64,000 nucleotides of DNA from Niebla homalea (Eukaryota; Ascomycota; Lecanoromycetes; Lecanorales; Ramalinaceae). The stretch is from positions 124,001-188,000 of the forward strand of contig JAHGAU010000034.1 of the NCBI GenBank assembly GCA_019925105.1. The letters are read 5' to 3'. The notes beneath the pieces were generated by a model that worked only from the letters and a program-made list of their open reading frames with translations, had not been told where the DNA came from and did no database searches. Made by a program: the position numbers and the translations under genes. Positions 10,901 through 22,188 of the stretch are shown in pieces (positions within the stretch are counted from its first letter, which is position 1; every line of letters starts with the position of its first letter).

Positions 10901-12971
10901 TGTCTCGCTTTGGCTGGGCTAGATATGACGGACGCATACTTCGGTGCAAAAAGCCCCTCTGTTTCTGGTACCGCAGCTCTTCCCGCGCCAACAGAAGGTC
11001 GGCGCTTGCCAGTCTCGAATATCGAAGATCTGCTTAGGATACCGTACGACAGGGTGAATCACCATGATACCGCGGGAAACCGACGGGAAAAAGCGTTCGA
11101 GACCAAGTCAAATCGTCTTGGATGAGAACCTCCAAGAGATGCTCGCAGTAGCAATGGGTCTCCCTCATACTATCAAAGCGCCCACCTGACGCCTAACCAC
11201 CCTCGAGGACATATCTCTACTTAACAAAGGATGGAACCGCGGCATGCTGCCATGCGAAGAGCATAACAGGGCATGGGCTGGCTCAAGAGATGAAAATGAA
11301 AGAGAGGGGGGGATACAAAAGAAGAGAGTGGAGATGTCTAGGTCAGCGGAGATCAGCCGCTGCGCCAGATATCAACACTGCTGGTCAAAGGCCGCTAGTG
11401 AAGGAGACAGCCACCCCGGGGTTTCACCTTACGAACAAGTTTTCGCTTGCTCTTTCACAGGATGCCAAGAAACCAAGATGAGTGAACCTGTTCGGGGGGT
11501 GGGTGTACTTGGGAGACGGCTGACTCTCTTCGGAAGGGTACTCCATGGCGTAGATAGAACCCTCTGTAAATAGCATGTCAATGACTCTCGTGCCTCTGAG
11601 GCTCTTCGTCCTCCCCTTAGAGGAGGACATCTTTCCTAGCCATGTGTCGTCATGGGCCGGAATGCCCCTAAACTACCATGCCCAGCCCACCACATCTGCC
11701 CAAGCCTGCCGACAATCTCGATGGAAAACAATCTCTGGCGCCCTTAGTCGAATCATCGGCCCCAGTCACTCGCCTGAAAAACCAATTACGAGTGGGCTTT
11801 CTAACCACTAAACCACCAAAGAGTGTGCTTTATCGACTTCAGCAGCCCGGCGAACGTCGCCAGCAAAGACCGGTGCAATCAACCCGCTATACTGTTTGAT
11901 CGACTTCAATAGTCCGGCAGCGGCCGCCGCCAAAGATCGATCCAAACCAGCCATCAAGATGCAGCGATAGCATTTTGTTATCCCTGCGGAGATACTCCCA
12001 AGGATCTAGCGATGGACGGAACCAACAAGGTAAACCAGAATGGTCACCGCATCAGAGCCGAACTAGGCATCGGGCGGAGGTCTCGCAGACCGCAGGTAAG
12101 TACTCCCGGGTATCTTTGCGATCGACTGCTGAAATACATAGCAATAATGACCGTGACCCAGACTATTTGAACCTTTTCTAGGGCGGACGCACAAATGGCG
12201 AATTGTGGCAACCAGTCCTGGAGGCTGGACCAGACTTGGTTTTCAACGGGCCCGATATGATCTTTTGGCGGGTCCACTGCAAGCGACAGCAAGTGGGCCA
12301 TCCCAAAAAGGCTCCAACGTCATCTATTAGGCGGTGCAACCCAGTCGTCAAGATGCAGCGGTAGCATCTTGACTCCCAATGGTCGTGGCCGATAAAGTAT
12401 GGAGGCTTCGATTGCAGCTTTAAGAGATATCGGCGTTCTTTTCTGAAACCTTGAGGCGGAGTCGTGGTAAGCCAGAGCAGGACTTTAGTCTCAAACACCT
12501 GTACGTCAATACATCCATAGTCCATTTGCCATCAAGTCTCACAGTCACTGCTCGTGGGCCGCAATGCCCTAAAACTAGTGTGCCAGTGTTGCCAATCGCT
12601 ACCCAATTATATAAATATCCTCAGTTTGAACTTGTGTTTCGTGGAGTCTGCCGATTCGAAAGGAAAGCGGGATCGAAACGCCAGTCCCTCCAGCTTCTTC
12701 GGCTGCGAAGTCGGGTATGTACACGCCAACGAAGGCTTCATTCGGGACTGAACTGTTCCTTTAGAATTTGACTCCCTACGGATCAAAACGTCCCTTGGTG
12801 AGACTGCAACCGGCAGCAGGCGGGCCAACCCAAAAAGGCTCCAACGTCATCTATTGAACGGTGCAAACAAATCGTCAAGGTGCAGCGGTAGCATCTGGCG
12901 GAAACTCGGAGACCGCAGGTATGTCTCAGCAGCCCATGTCGTATCGCCTACTAACACACGCAGCAAAATGA
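10901..12971. other. region of diverged duplicated segments
   Basis: An 86-bp segment containing CCCAAAAAGGCTCCAACGTC and GTGCAGCGGTAGCATCT-like sequence occurs at 12284-12369 and 12811-12896 (offset 527). A weaker relative of its end (GATGCAGCGATAGCAT) lies near 11957. A second diverged pair, GTGGGCCGCAATGCCCTAAA-like, lies near 11652 and 12551. A good intron-like stretch (GTATGT at about 12919, TACTAAC, ACGCAG by 12963) sits just before the RhoGAP relic, so the left part may be decayed 5' sequence of that gene. No intact frame is seen. Confidence 0.45.
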
Positions 12972-13807
12972 TTGGGGCCCCTGGTGCGAATCAACCTCGA
13001 GCTTAAAGATTTAAGACTTCATTTGCGCCGGATCAACGGCGCCAAGCCAAGCGTCACCTATTGGTACCAGCGCTTCGACAAGGAGGGGGATATCAACCTC
13101 CTCAACGAAGATATTCCGGACGTGCACACCATCGGCAGCCTATTCAAGCAATGGTTGCGGGAATTGCCAATTGACATCCTCCCCCAGGAGGTGCAAAGGA
13201 AGATCCAGCAAGCGCATCCAAAAGCCACAAGGGTGCCACAACTCATGAAGGACGAGCTCGCCAACCTGCCGCCGTGTAACTACCACCTGCTGTTCGCGAT
13301 CACCAAACACCTCAGCAAGCTCATCCGGTCCGAGGAGACCACCAGGATGAACTACGAGGCTGTCAGAATACATATGCCCTGCATCCAGAAGCCACAAGGG
13401 TGCCACAACTCATGAAGGACGAGCTCGCCAACCTGCCGCCGTGTAATTACCACCTGCTGTTCGCGATCACCAAAAACCTCAGCAAACTCATCCGGTCCGA
13501 GGAGACCACCAGGATGAACTTCGAAGCTGTCAGAACACATATGCCCTGCTTGAGGATCGAGCATTTCTGTCTGTACTTCCTCCTCACCCAATGGGAGGAC
13601 TGCTTCACGGGCTGCAAGCCCGAGAATGACGCTGGCAATGAAGAGCGCAAAGAGATGACAACGCAGGCACGCACACCAGAAGTCGGACCACGAGCCGGCG
13701 AACACATGTCAAGCTCGAAGATCGATGATGTCTCTTCGGGTTCGTGGCCGTTTTCAACCGGACTTTTCATGGGGATGCCGGTGATGGGTGGGTCAAGTGT
13801 GCGATAA
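12972..13807 (+). pseudogene. RhoGAP-domain relic broken by a tandem duplication
   Basis: Two overlapping frames together encode the core of a fungal RhoGAP-like domain. The first (12972-13415) contains DVHTIGSLFKQWLRELP, matching the RhoGAP helix that precedes the substrate-binding region, then DELANLPPCNYHLLFAITKH. The second frame (to 13807) repeats the latter and continues with MPCLRIEHFCLYFLL, which resembles the end of this type of domain in fungal proteins. RhoGAPs stimulate GTP hydrolysis by Rho GTPases. Here a 167-bp direct duplication shifts the frame and the first frame ends soon after. The N-terminal part carrying the arginine finger is not recognisable. The relic is 5'-truncated and probably inactive. 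Splicing that removes one copy cannot be fully excluded. Confidence 0.65.
13214..13547 (+). repeat. 167-bp tandem duplication inside the RhoGAP relic
   Basis: Copy 1 (13214-13380) and copy 2 (13381-13547) are directly adjacent and differ at about 7 positions by eye. Because 167 is not a multiple of three, the duplication changes the reading frame at the junction. Confidence 0.9.
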
Positions 13808-16800
13808 AACGGGTGTCGCCCGCTAAAATGCATGACCTGGGACCAGCAGACTTTTCGGGGTTCTCTCCGTAGGAAACCAGGGGACGGAGGGCACGAAGGT
13901 GCCGCTGGCGGATGGGACAGTGAAGGTGCTCCAGCATCTGACCTCGAGATGGGCCATTGGGCGATCCTTTAGCTTGTCGGAGTACCTTTTTAGTCGTGAG
14001 ACGAATTTGTCTTCGGAATTCTCACGGTGAAAACCATCGGACTGGTGCTCCAGGCTGTGATCACATAGAACAGTATATAGATGATTGAATCAACTTTACA
14101 CCCCCGGAGCTCCTTGCAGAGCTTCGGAGGAGTAAATCAGTGGTGCACCGTTTGAGAGAGAGAATGCAGTCGGATAATCCCGGCGATCTTAACAGCAATG
14201 TTTTGATCTGCCGCTTTCGTCTCCTCTACTACCAGAGGGCTGCGATGGGGTCTTCGCTCATCGCCAGGCACTTCTTCAAATGTGCATACACGGCAGGAGC
14301 TCCAACCACCCGTGGTGTCCTACCAGAGTCTTCCGACTCAGGATCGTGCGCCAAGTCCTTTGAGATTTGCAGAGCACAGTGTAGTCTGTGGTGTGCAAGC
14401 TGCGGGATATTCGCATGCTTCGGGTGCCGTGATTTCTTTCTCGGTACAGTAATGTATCTACATGTGACCAGTGTCGATTCAATGACCACGACAATCCAAT
14501 TGACATGCATCCAGGATCATGGATACGTCTCTGCCGAGACGCTGTCGAGCGGTGTCGTCCTCAGCGCCGTTGGCATGTCACACGCCTGAGGTGTGGTTGA
14601 GGCTGTTCGCGCTCCAGGCGCGGATAGTCCAGTCACCAGCGATATCTCGCCAGAGTCCACCAAGGTGATCGATTGGCGATGGAACGTAGACAGACGGACT
14701 TCACCAGCCCATCATCAAGCGGTAAGGCGGCGTCGTTTGGCGACGTCAATATAAACATGGCCATGCAGCTCCGGGGCCCTTGGACCTGTCCTCCCTACAT
14801 GACCAAATCGAGGAGCTTGGTCAGAGAATTGACGACGCAAGTCATCTACAAGGACGCAGCACACGAGCAGTGTGCAAAGAGGTGTGTTCACTGAATGAGA
14901 TAGTCGGCCTTAATATTCGCCATGCCGATGGGTAACTCGATCATCAATTCCACATCAATATCACCCACAAACACAATAAACGAGATCGCCTTCGCTTGCC
15001 ATGGCACTCGAAGGACCTCCGTGGCAATGCATTCAGAGCAAGAGCTGTTGTCATCATAAAAGCCAGGTCAACAAAGCTTCTCAGCTAGCCAGACGGAGTG
15101 CGGCCTCAAGTGATGGTCTTTTGAAAGATGACGCGATTGAGGAATGTACTGGAACTTACAGCCAGGGAAGAATACGAAGAAGAGAAACGAGAGAGAAGAA
15201 AGCCGGTGTCAGCGCCACCGCAGCCTCCCACTCTGCATCGCCCTGAACTCAAGTCTCGAAGCGGACTAACCTGAAAGCTTCTGCTCCAGCCTTCATCGTG
15301 CAAGCTGTCCACAGGCCTTGTCTGCGGATCGGCAAGCTCAACACGAGCTTTGCATCGATACTTGCCACAAGCTTCAGCAATGAGTACCAGCTGTACCCCC
15401 GCAGAGGATGCTCCACCCCGACAATGAAACTTCTGGCATTCAGCGCTGGGCTACCGTTTCTCCCGAGTGAGCGAGAGACGGGTTGTGTTGATCCTCGTCA
15501 ATTTTCCCAGCTATGGGTAGAGACGTGGCGGACTCCACCAGCCTCAAGCTCATGGCACGCATCAGGGTCCCTATGTTCCCTTGTTACTTGGGATACTGCC
15601 TGCTCCCACACAACAGACGATTGGGTAGCTAGTCGCGCGAGATCTCCTGCCCATTAGCGCGTCCATGAAAAGAGGGTTTCACGCACGCCACCGAAGATGG
15701 CTTTTATGGTCAGACACAAATGGAGTGATAGATACAAAATGGCTCGAGGAGGGGCAGATATTTCAGCTTGCCTTCATTCAATGTTGTCATAACTTCCTGG
15801 GTCCTTTGTCTCCAATCACTCCGCCTGCGGCCTCAAGTCAATCTTTCATCCCATGCGCTTGCGATGCGGATAATTGTACAGGCGCTTATCGTCATTTCAA
15901 TCACATATACTGACGCCCGCCATTCACCTTCACCACCGCAAAGATGACTGGAAACAGCCCCATCCCATCCCCAAGGAGGGAAAGCGCCACCAATTCGGCC
16001 CCGAGCTACGTGCCAGCAAAAGCCATAGAGGGCACATCACACTACTTGGACTGTATCAGGAGGTCGACTCCGTATCCAAAATTCCGGGGTCGGCTTTTTG
16101 CAGCTGACAACGCGTCGAGGCAACCCTCAGCTGAAGAGGCGGGTCTTGGCATGCCCCCTTGATTACGCGCTCAGGCTCGAGCTCACTGCCGATCCCTCCC
16201 TTATCTGCAAACGGGCTTGGCGGCAGGGGCTTCCGCCGAGCGTGCTGCAGGGGTTGGGGTGCGCATAAGGGGGTGGTGGTTTTTGGGAGGAAGGCAATCC
16301 CAAGGTGGCGGTCTCAGGGATTTTTGAGTCTACTCGGAGAGCTCTCATATTTGTAGGAAAATGCCGCATTGGACCACCCTTGCGGGCTGACCTGCTTTCT
16401 CAAGAATGTGGATGGTCGTTGGGACCACCAAACTATAGTGGAGAAGTCGTGCACATATGAGAAGACACGGGAGTCACCGTCCAAGGAGGAGAGCTCAGAG
16501 ACTGCAGCAGACTTTTTAGTCTCAAAGGATGATACATCGCCCTATACCGCAGAGAGCAGGGTATCCCGTTCATGAGAATTATTCGACTCCCTTAGCCGTT
16601 CTCATCCGCTGAAATGGTCTGGCTCTCCGAGTGCTCAACAAGATTTGAAGATATCGCCTGGTCCTCGCCCCACCCCTGCCCCCTACCGTCATGAACCCTC
16701 TCCGACGGCCCTGATGTGACGCTTCTTCCCACATGCCAACCATTCCCCAGGCCTCGTAGACAGCTCCTCATCCCTCCCCCAGCATCCAGCCGCGTCATGA

Positions 16801-17960
16801 AGAAAGGACTGAACACCCACCCCGTGCACATCGACGACTCCGCCGCGTCAGCGTTTGCCCACCCCGTTGCGGTCACGCACCACTCTGACTGGCTGAGATC
16901 CCCCGTCCATCATACACGCACGCCCATCCTCCTCGCGACCTGCGACCACCTTAGCGAGGACTCCGTCCATTTTTTTCCGAGTCAGTGCTTCTGCACTATT
17001 CTCTTCGTAGACCTGCTTGCTTGCTACAACCCGCTTGCTTGCTATAAACCCCCAGCGGGTGTGCTCTTGTGACATTGCTTCTCCACTGTTGATGCCCACC
17101 ATGCATGAGCAACCCCGCTCGGACGGACTTATCCAGAGAAGGGGTTCCTGCTGTCTCCCTCCCTTCCAGACTACTTCTTCACATTTCTTTACGTACGGGT
17201 AATCCATGCCCGCGCCGCGCCGCGCCAGAAGGGATCTGTCGAAAGCGCGATACCCACGGTTCCCAGCAGCAACTGGGTGTTGTGTTGTGCGGTGGAGAGT
17301 TAAAGCGTATGGAAACTGAGAGGTGTGGGTTGAACCGAGGGAAGGGTGACGCGGAGGCAGGGATGGAGGGAGGATGTGGGAATGGGGTAGGGTACTTAGG
17401 GGGGGTGACGGATTGTACTGGAGAGGGTTGGGATGGGGAGGATGAGGAGAAGTCAGAGAAAGCCGGGGGGTGGGGTTCGACGAGGAGGAGGAGGAGGAGG
17501 ACAACGACGAGGGGGAGGAGGAGGGGGAGGATTTGGCGAATGGCGGGCCGTTGGGGTGGGATTACGAACGGGTTCGGAAGAGGCGGTTACGGTAAAGGAG
17601 CGAGGAGTAATGAAGGAGGTGAGGGAGAGAAACATGGATATGGGGACAGAGGAGAGCCTTGAGGTGGCGTGGCAGAGTGATGAGGCCGGACTTTTAGGAA
17701 TCAGAGATAGAGGGTGGGATTTGCGCCTTGGAACAAAGTCTGATTAGCCTGATGCATTCGTCTGTGTCTCGAGCTCCATCAATGTGTACTCTTAGTCCAT
17801 CTTACTCATCCCAGCATACGGCCCGTGCTCGACAGGATCCACGACCGTGGAGCTCGTGAAGCTGCAGTGGCCGATTGTCATCCCACGCTTCCACTTCCTT
17901 GCATCCCCCCAGTGATCGCTTCATCTCTCCCCCCATAATGTCAGCGGTAATATCCCATGA
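13808..17960. other. 4-kb stretch without a supported gene
   Basis: Open frames of 60-220 codons occur, but they are composition-driven. A purine-rich tract at about 17300-17660 with a (GGA)n run near 17482 produces Ser/Pro-rich frames on one strand and Gly/Arg-rich frames on the other. I find no recognised domain and no coherent splice pattern. Confidence 0.4.
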
Positions 17961-18170
17961 CGGCCTCCTCGACTCGGCGGCGAAGAGCAGATCAGCGCAT
18001 ACTACATCGAACTCGACGATGTCTTCCTGTACTTCGACAACTGGGATAACTACAGAGAAATCAGCTACCGCAACGACTCGGCCATCCACACTGACACTAA
18101 GCCAGCGCGACACGGTGTAACGATACACTGTCGAGATGAGAAGATGGGCAGGAGTAAACGAAAAGAGTGA
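17961..18170 (+). pseudogene. possible lone exon of an unrecognised gene
   Basis: A stop-to-stop frame ending at TGA 18168-18170 encodes an unusually protein-like acidic and aromatic run, YYIELDDVFLYFDNWDNY, followed by REISYRNDSA. It has no start codon of its own. A possible acceptor (AGCAG) lies near 17990. It looks like an exon or exon remnant, but I do not recognise the family and no partner exon is evident. Confidence 0.25.
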
Positions 18171-18421
18171 CAACGGTCGAAGATGAAAGGGGCTACAAGG
18201 TGTTGGGGGAAGGATTCCTCCGGCGCAATTTATGATTTTGGGACAAGGGAGCCACGATGGTACGATGAAGAGGATGCTTGGTATTAGCATCGTGAGCATG
18301 GGGAATTTCACCACGGAAGGACCCGTAGTTGATCCGATCTTTTATCTTCCACATCCTTTGACTGCATGAGATGGATCTCGAATGAGCGACGGCGTGACGA
18401 CTGCTTGAATCAGGCAAAGGG

Positions 18422-19220
18422 TCATGGCACTTGACTCGTGAGGGAGGAAGATGGGTTGTTTAGGACATCAGCGGAGATCAAGCTTCTCAGGCCAATGTGG
18501 AGTCCATCCAGATTTTCCATCTTGCTGATCAAAAGGATATGCTCCCACATGGGTCCATCGATCAACCATTTGACATGATCTTTGTGGTCCCCCAACGACA
18601 GGTCTCTTGTGCTGTCCGGATCCCTTCTCGTCCCAAAAATGGGGTGGCTCACCAGCCATCGTTGGGGTAGGTGTTGTGCATTGAAGTGGCAGCTGACGTA
18701 ACGAAAGCATTCTGAGTAGTCTCCACGGTAGAGGTGAGAGCTCTTCATGTAGACACGGGCTCGACCGGCACTCATCGGCTATGTCCATTCATTGGCATGG
18801 GAGCCGCTATGTGTTCATGCCAAGAAGTATCGGTAGGATTTCATCACTAATCAGGAGAGCAAACGCAGGCCATCCAGGGTCGTATTTGTTGTAGTCAAGT
18901 AGTCACTCGAGGGCGTGGGTGAACTTTGTGCGGTTTTCTGGGTCTTCTTCTGAATATTCCTCCCACCATAAGGCAAATTGGAAATTTCGCGGTCTGCTGG
19001 CATGGGGCATGGGGCATATTTCATCTTCGCACTTGCCACGACAACAGCGGTAGATGAGTTTCCTTAGCTCAGCAGGAAGTGTTTCCAATGAAGCGATGGG
19101 GGACCTCGTTATCGTGATAGGAGAAGAGAGAGAAGCTTGAGCCCGCCTCTGGACGTGGATATGAACGACCGAGGCGAGGCGCTTGAGTTTGGACGCTTTT
19201 TTCGTGCTCGCGAGTCTCAT
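18422..19220 (-). pseudogene. broken F-box-like gene
   Basis: The 5' part (19220-18903) carries LETLPAELRKLIYRCC and then a match to the family context (EDEICPMP). It runs into TGA after FTHALE. Reading on in the same frame gives YDPGWPAFALL, a deletion, EILPILLGMNT, a TAG where the intact paralog at 19781 has Trp, then RLPCQ and a further stop. The 3' part (to 18422) resumes in another frame with HLYRGDYSECFRYVSC, which aligns with the intact paralog's YLYWKKYADHFRNLNC. So it is a relative of 19781-20716 with at least two nonsense changes, an internal deletion and a frameshift, lying head to head with it. No protein product is expected. Confidence 0.75.
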
Positions 19221-19780
19221 CAAGTAGCGAGGGAAGGTTCAAAGGTGGCAGATCTTTTTGTATACACAATTCCATGCTTTAGGGGCCCCTATGAGAAGAT
19301 GGCGGAGGCTCAGTGAGGGTTCGTTCCTGGATGTAGATTGGATGTAGACATGAAAGGGCGCAGTGGTTTGTTGAAGCTTATCGGGTGGATACATTGCGTC
19401 TCCAGCGGTACAGCGAGACGATGGAGGAAGTCAAATTTTAAAACACTTGTTGGCTAAGCTCAGCCCAAAATCTCGTAAAGGCCATAGATTGTACGACAAA
19501 GTGTCTCTATAAATCACTTTTGGTTTGTGTGGTTAGGAGAACCGCTACATCTTGAAAAGATTAACGAAGCTCATGTCCGTTTCTAGCTGATTTCGGGACA
19601 CGTGACCATGATTCTTAGGTTGTAGACAAAAATTTTCCTTCAGCTGATCTATTTTCTACGTGAATAATCTAGTCTTACATACCTGGAAGACCCTCACACC
19701 TCTACAGCTCCTCCACACCTCACCTATCTTTCCGCATTCGACCCGATAGCTTGTCACTCTTGATAACAGCTTGCTCTCAA

Positions 19781-20716
19781 ATGGAGAATGCCAATCTCTC
19801 TCTCTTCGAAAAACTTCCATCTGAGATCAGAAATCAGATCTATAGATCATGCCTGATTCATGATGAAAATGAGATCATTCCAGTCCCGACAGACTACGAA
19901 GTCAACAGCTTGCGCAAGATGGGCAAGAAAGTTCCAAGCAGACCCCATGACGGCCGTGGAAGCCAGGCGCCAACGAATGCGAAGATCGAATACGGATCAT
20001 ATCATCCCAAGTGGCCAGCTGTCGCTCTTCTGGGTGTGAATCGTAAGGTCCACAGCGAAGTCTTAGCGATCCTCTTCGGGGAAAACACCTGGCGTCTTTC
20101 ATGTCAGTACACATGTCCCTTGTCTTACGGCTTGCAGCAACGGCCGCTGGGGCACCGGCGCCTGCATGACCCCTACCTCTACTGGAAGAAGTATGCAGAC
20201 CACTTTCGAAACCTTAATTGCATATTCAGTGCCATGGACCTGTCGCACGACCTTCTGGTAAGAACCTATGGCCAGGAGCTAAGAAACCAGACTACCCGCT
20301 CAAGACAGCCGCTGAATCACCGCCACGAGACGCTCTTGGGCAGCCTCCATTTAGGGCCTATGGCGGAGAAGTGGAGTTGCATTGAGCAAATGGAGAGTTT
20401 AAGCAGGATTCGCCTCTGGTTAGGAACGCTGGCCTGTCCTATGGTTTGTTGTCGCAACAACGTCCTCGAGGAACTCATGAGATTGGGGAAAGAAGACATG
20501 GTCCTGCGGCTTCGCACTTGGGCGCCCACAGAGTCACTGATTATACCTGCAGCTTCAGGTTTCTTCAGCCTCTTTGTCAAAGGAAGCCAACATAGGATTC
20601 TCAGTGTCGAGGGCCTGTGGAGCAAGGATGAAGCAGAGATGCTCCTTGAGCACTGGTGGCAACCAACGCAACAAATCACCGAGACTGAGCCGACCCCCAA
20701 GAAGCCCACGGAGTAA
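19781..20716 (+). CDS. F-box-like protein, 311 aa, single exon
   Basis: The start is ATG 19781 (context CTCAAATGG), giving 311 residues. The F-box-like helix FEKLPSEIRNQIYRSC begins at about residue 8, followed by ENEIIPVP and the second motif ALLGVNRKVHSEVLAILFGENTW at about 84-106. The C-terminus is hydrophilic and proline-rich. The upstream 100 bp is CT-rich (CTCCTCCACACCTCACC), as in many fungal promoters. It is the intact counterpart of the pseudogene at 18422-19220 and is close to the 290-aa protein at 6331. The likely role is an F-box-type adaptor, with unknown target. Confidence 0.8.
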   Translation: MENANLSLFEKLPSEIRNQIYRSCLIHDENEIIPVPTDYEVNSLRKMGKKVPSRPHDGRGSQAPTNAKIEYGSYHPKWPAVALLGVNRKVHSEVLAILFGENTWRLSCQYTCPLSYGLQQRPLGHRRLHDPYLYWKKYADHFRNLNCIFSAMDLSHDLLVRTYGQELRNQTTRSRQPLNHRHETLLGSLHLGPMAEKWSCIEQMESLSRIRLWLGTLACPMVCCRNNVLEELMRLGKEDMVLRLRTWAPTESLIIPAASGFFSLFVKGSQHRILSVEGLWSKDEAEMLLEHWWQPTQQITETEPTPKKPTE

Positions 20717-21383
20717 AGTGAGCAGGAGATCGAAGCATTCTTTGCAGACCCCGTAATTCGCGAATTCTTCTAAGGAACATGCCCCAGCCGTGGCCGCATC
20801 TAGAGCAGCATGAAGGTTGAAAAGGTGAGGCATTGGAGTGCTACAACGTGCTTGAAGGTGTTGCTTCTGACGAAAGGACTACCAGTCGGGCACGGATGAC
20901 AGAATGTTCTCATCTTCAATACTTCTTGAAGCACCCGGACGAATCAACCATGGTTTCTCGTCACGGCCTTTTGCCATGATCGCCAGAATCTGGGTGCAAT
21001 GGTATCTAAACCATGGAAGTTTTAGGCTTGAGTGTTTTCTACCAAACATGGCATGCTCCGACTGTTATTGCAGCTTGCTCTTCTTATCCTGTGATTGGTC
21101 ATGTCAGACGTGTACGTTGTGATAGCTTTCAGATACCATCTCAGACATTGCTCCACGGCCCATTCCACAAGGAACTGAGAAAGCCTTTTCGTACTGCCAG
21201 AGATAAATGATTGGGCTTATCTCATTATTTTCCATACTGTTTCGCTTCACGGTCTTTCCATGTGGGAAATAGAACTGGAACAGTCAAGCCACCCTGCGCC
21301 ACATTAGGAACAACGACGTCATTACATCAATTGTTCCTCTGCATCGCAATTGAACGTCGCTTTGCTCTGCCCCTATTCCGATT
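20717..21383. other. intergenic
   Basis: No gene recognised. The frames present on the minus strand near 20555-20833 are antisense to the 3' end of the upstream gene. Confidence 0.35.
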
Positions 21384-22031
21384 ATGCTCAATCGACTCTG
21401 TAAACCATATTCGCTCCAATCGTCCTTCACATCATCCATCAGACCAGCACCTCGATCCCACACCCTCCCCAAACGCTCCCACCTCCCACCCCTCCGCCCC
21501 TTCCACACCACCACGCCCCACTCCCTCTCCAAATCCCCCACCATCATGTCCTCCTCCTCGCCGCCCTCCCACGAGATGGCCTACTTCCCCGAAATGACCA
21601 CGCGCCTCCCCTCCACCTCGGGCGAATTCCGGCGCGTGATGTGGACGGGCCTCTACTCGCAGGTGGTCCTCATGACCGTGCCCGTGGGCGGCGACATCGG
21701 CGACGAGGTGCACACGGTCGACCAAGCGCTGACCTTCACCTCGGGCACGGGCACGGCCACGATCAATGGGAAGGAGCAGGATGTGAAGGCGGGGGATCTG
21801 ATGGTCGTGCCGGCGGGGACGCAGCATCAGTTTGTGAACACGGGGCCGACGCCGTTGATTCTGTATACGATATACAGTCCGGCGGAGCATGCGACGGGGA
21901 CGGTGCATCAGACGAAGGAGGAGGGGGATGAGGAGGAGGATCAGGGGAAGGATGAGGCGCCCGAGTGGAGTCAGAGGAGTAAAGGGGAGAATGAGAAGGC
22001 GGGGTTGGTGAGGGGGGATGGGAAATATTGA
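21384..22031 (+). CDS. cupin-domain protein with mitochondrial-type leader, 215 aa
   Basis: A single open frame from ATG 21384. Residues 1-54 are rich in Arg, Ser, Thr and Pro, almost without acidic residues, and contain RPFHTTTPHSLS, typical of a mitochondrial presequence. A second in-frame ATG (21546, Met-Ser-Ser-Ser-Ser) lies just after it. The cupin fold follows: the first metal-site motif is degenerate (GDIGDEVHTVDQ, with Glu, His and Gln at ligand positions), and the second is GDLMVVPAGTQHQFVN at about residues 137-152. The end of the fold, ILYTIYSPAEHATGTVHQTK, is typical of small single-domain cupins also common in bacteria. The C-terminal 40 residues are charged and low-complexity. 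Substrate and reaction are unknown for this group; a metal-dependent enzyme or binding role is inferred. Confidence 0.85.
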   Translation: MLNRLCKPYSLQSSFTSSIRPAPRSHTLPKRSHLPPLRPFHTTTPHSLSKSPTIMSSSSPPSHEMAYFPEMTTRLPSTSGEFRRVMWTGLYSQVVLMTVPVGGDIGDEVHTVDQALTFTSGTGTATINGKEQDVKAGDLMVVPAGTQHQFVNTGPTPLILYTIYSPAEHATGTVHQTKEEGDEEEDQGKDEAPEWSQRSKGENEKAGLVRGDGKY

Positions 22032-22188
22032 ACGGCATTTCGCGTGTGTGGCATCAAATTGTATACTAGTGCCTTGTCAGGCGTCTTGGGGGGGACTAAT
22101 TCTTGCAAGCAAACGCTGTCTCCAAGGCAATGGTATTTCCCGCTCTCGCTCTGGGCTTCCATGTGCTGTAAGTTTAGAATCCTTGTAT

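Noticed and set aside
14140..14589. 149-codon plus-strand frame with several cysteines
   Set aside because: No signal peptide, no family, and the minus strand is open over the same part; not supported.
16848..17504. 218-codon minus-strand Ser/Pro-rich frame
   Set aside because: Comes from a purine-rich, low-complexity tract; both strands are open there and no domain or splice support exists.
21432..21908. 158-codon minus-strand frame across the cupin gene
   Set aside because: Arg/His/Gly-rich antisense shadow of a GC-rich coding region; the plus-strand cupin motifs are clear.
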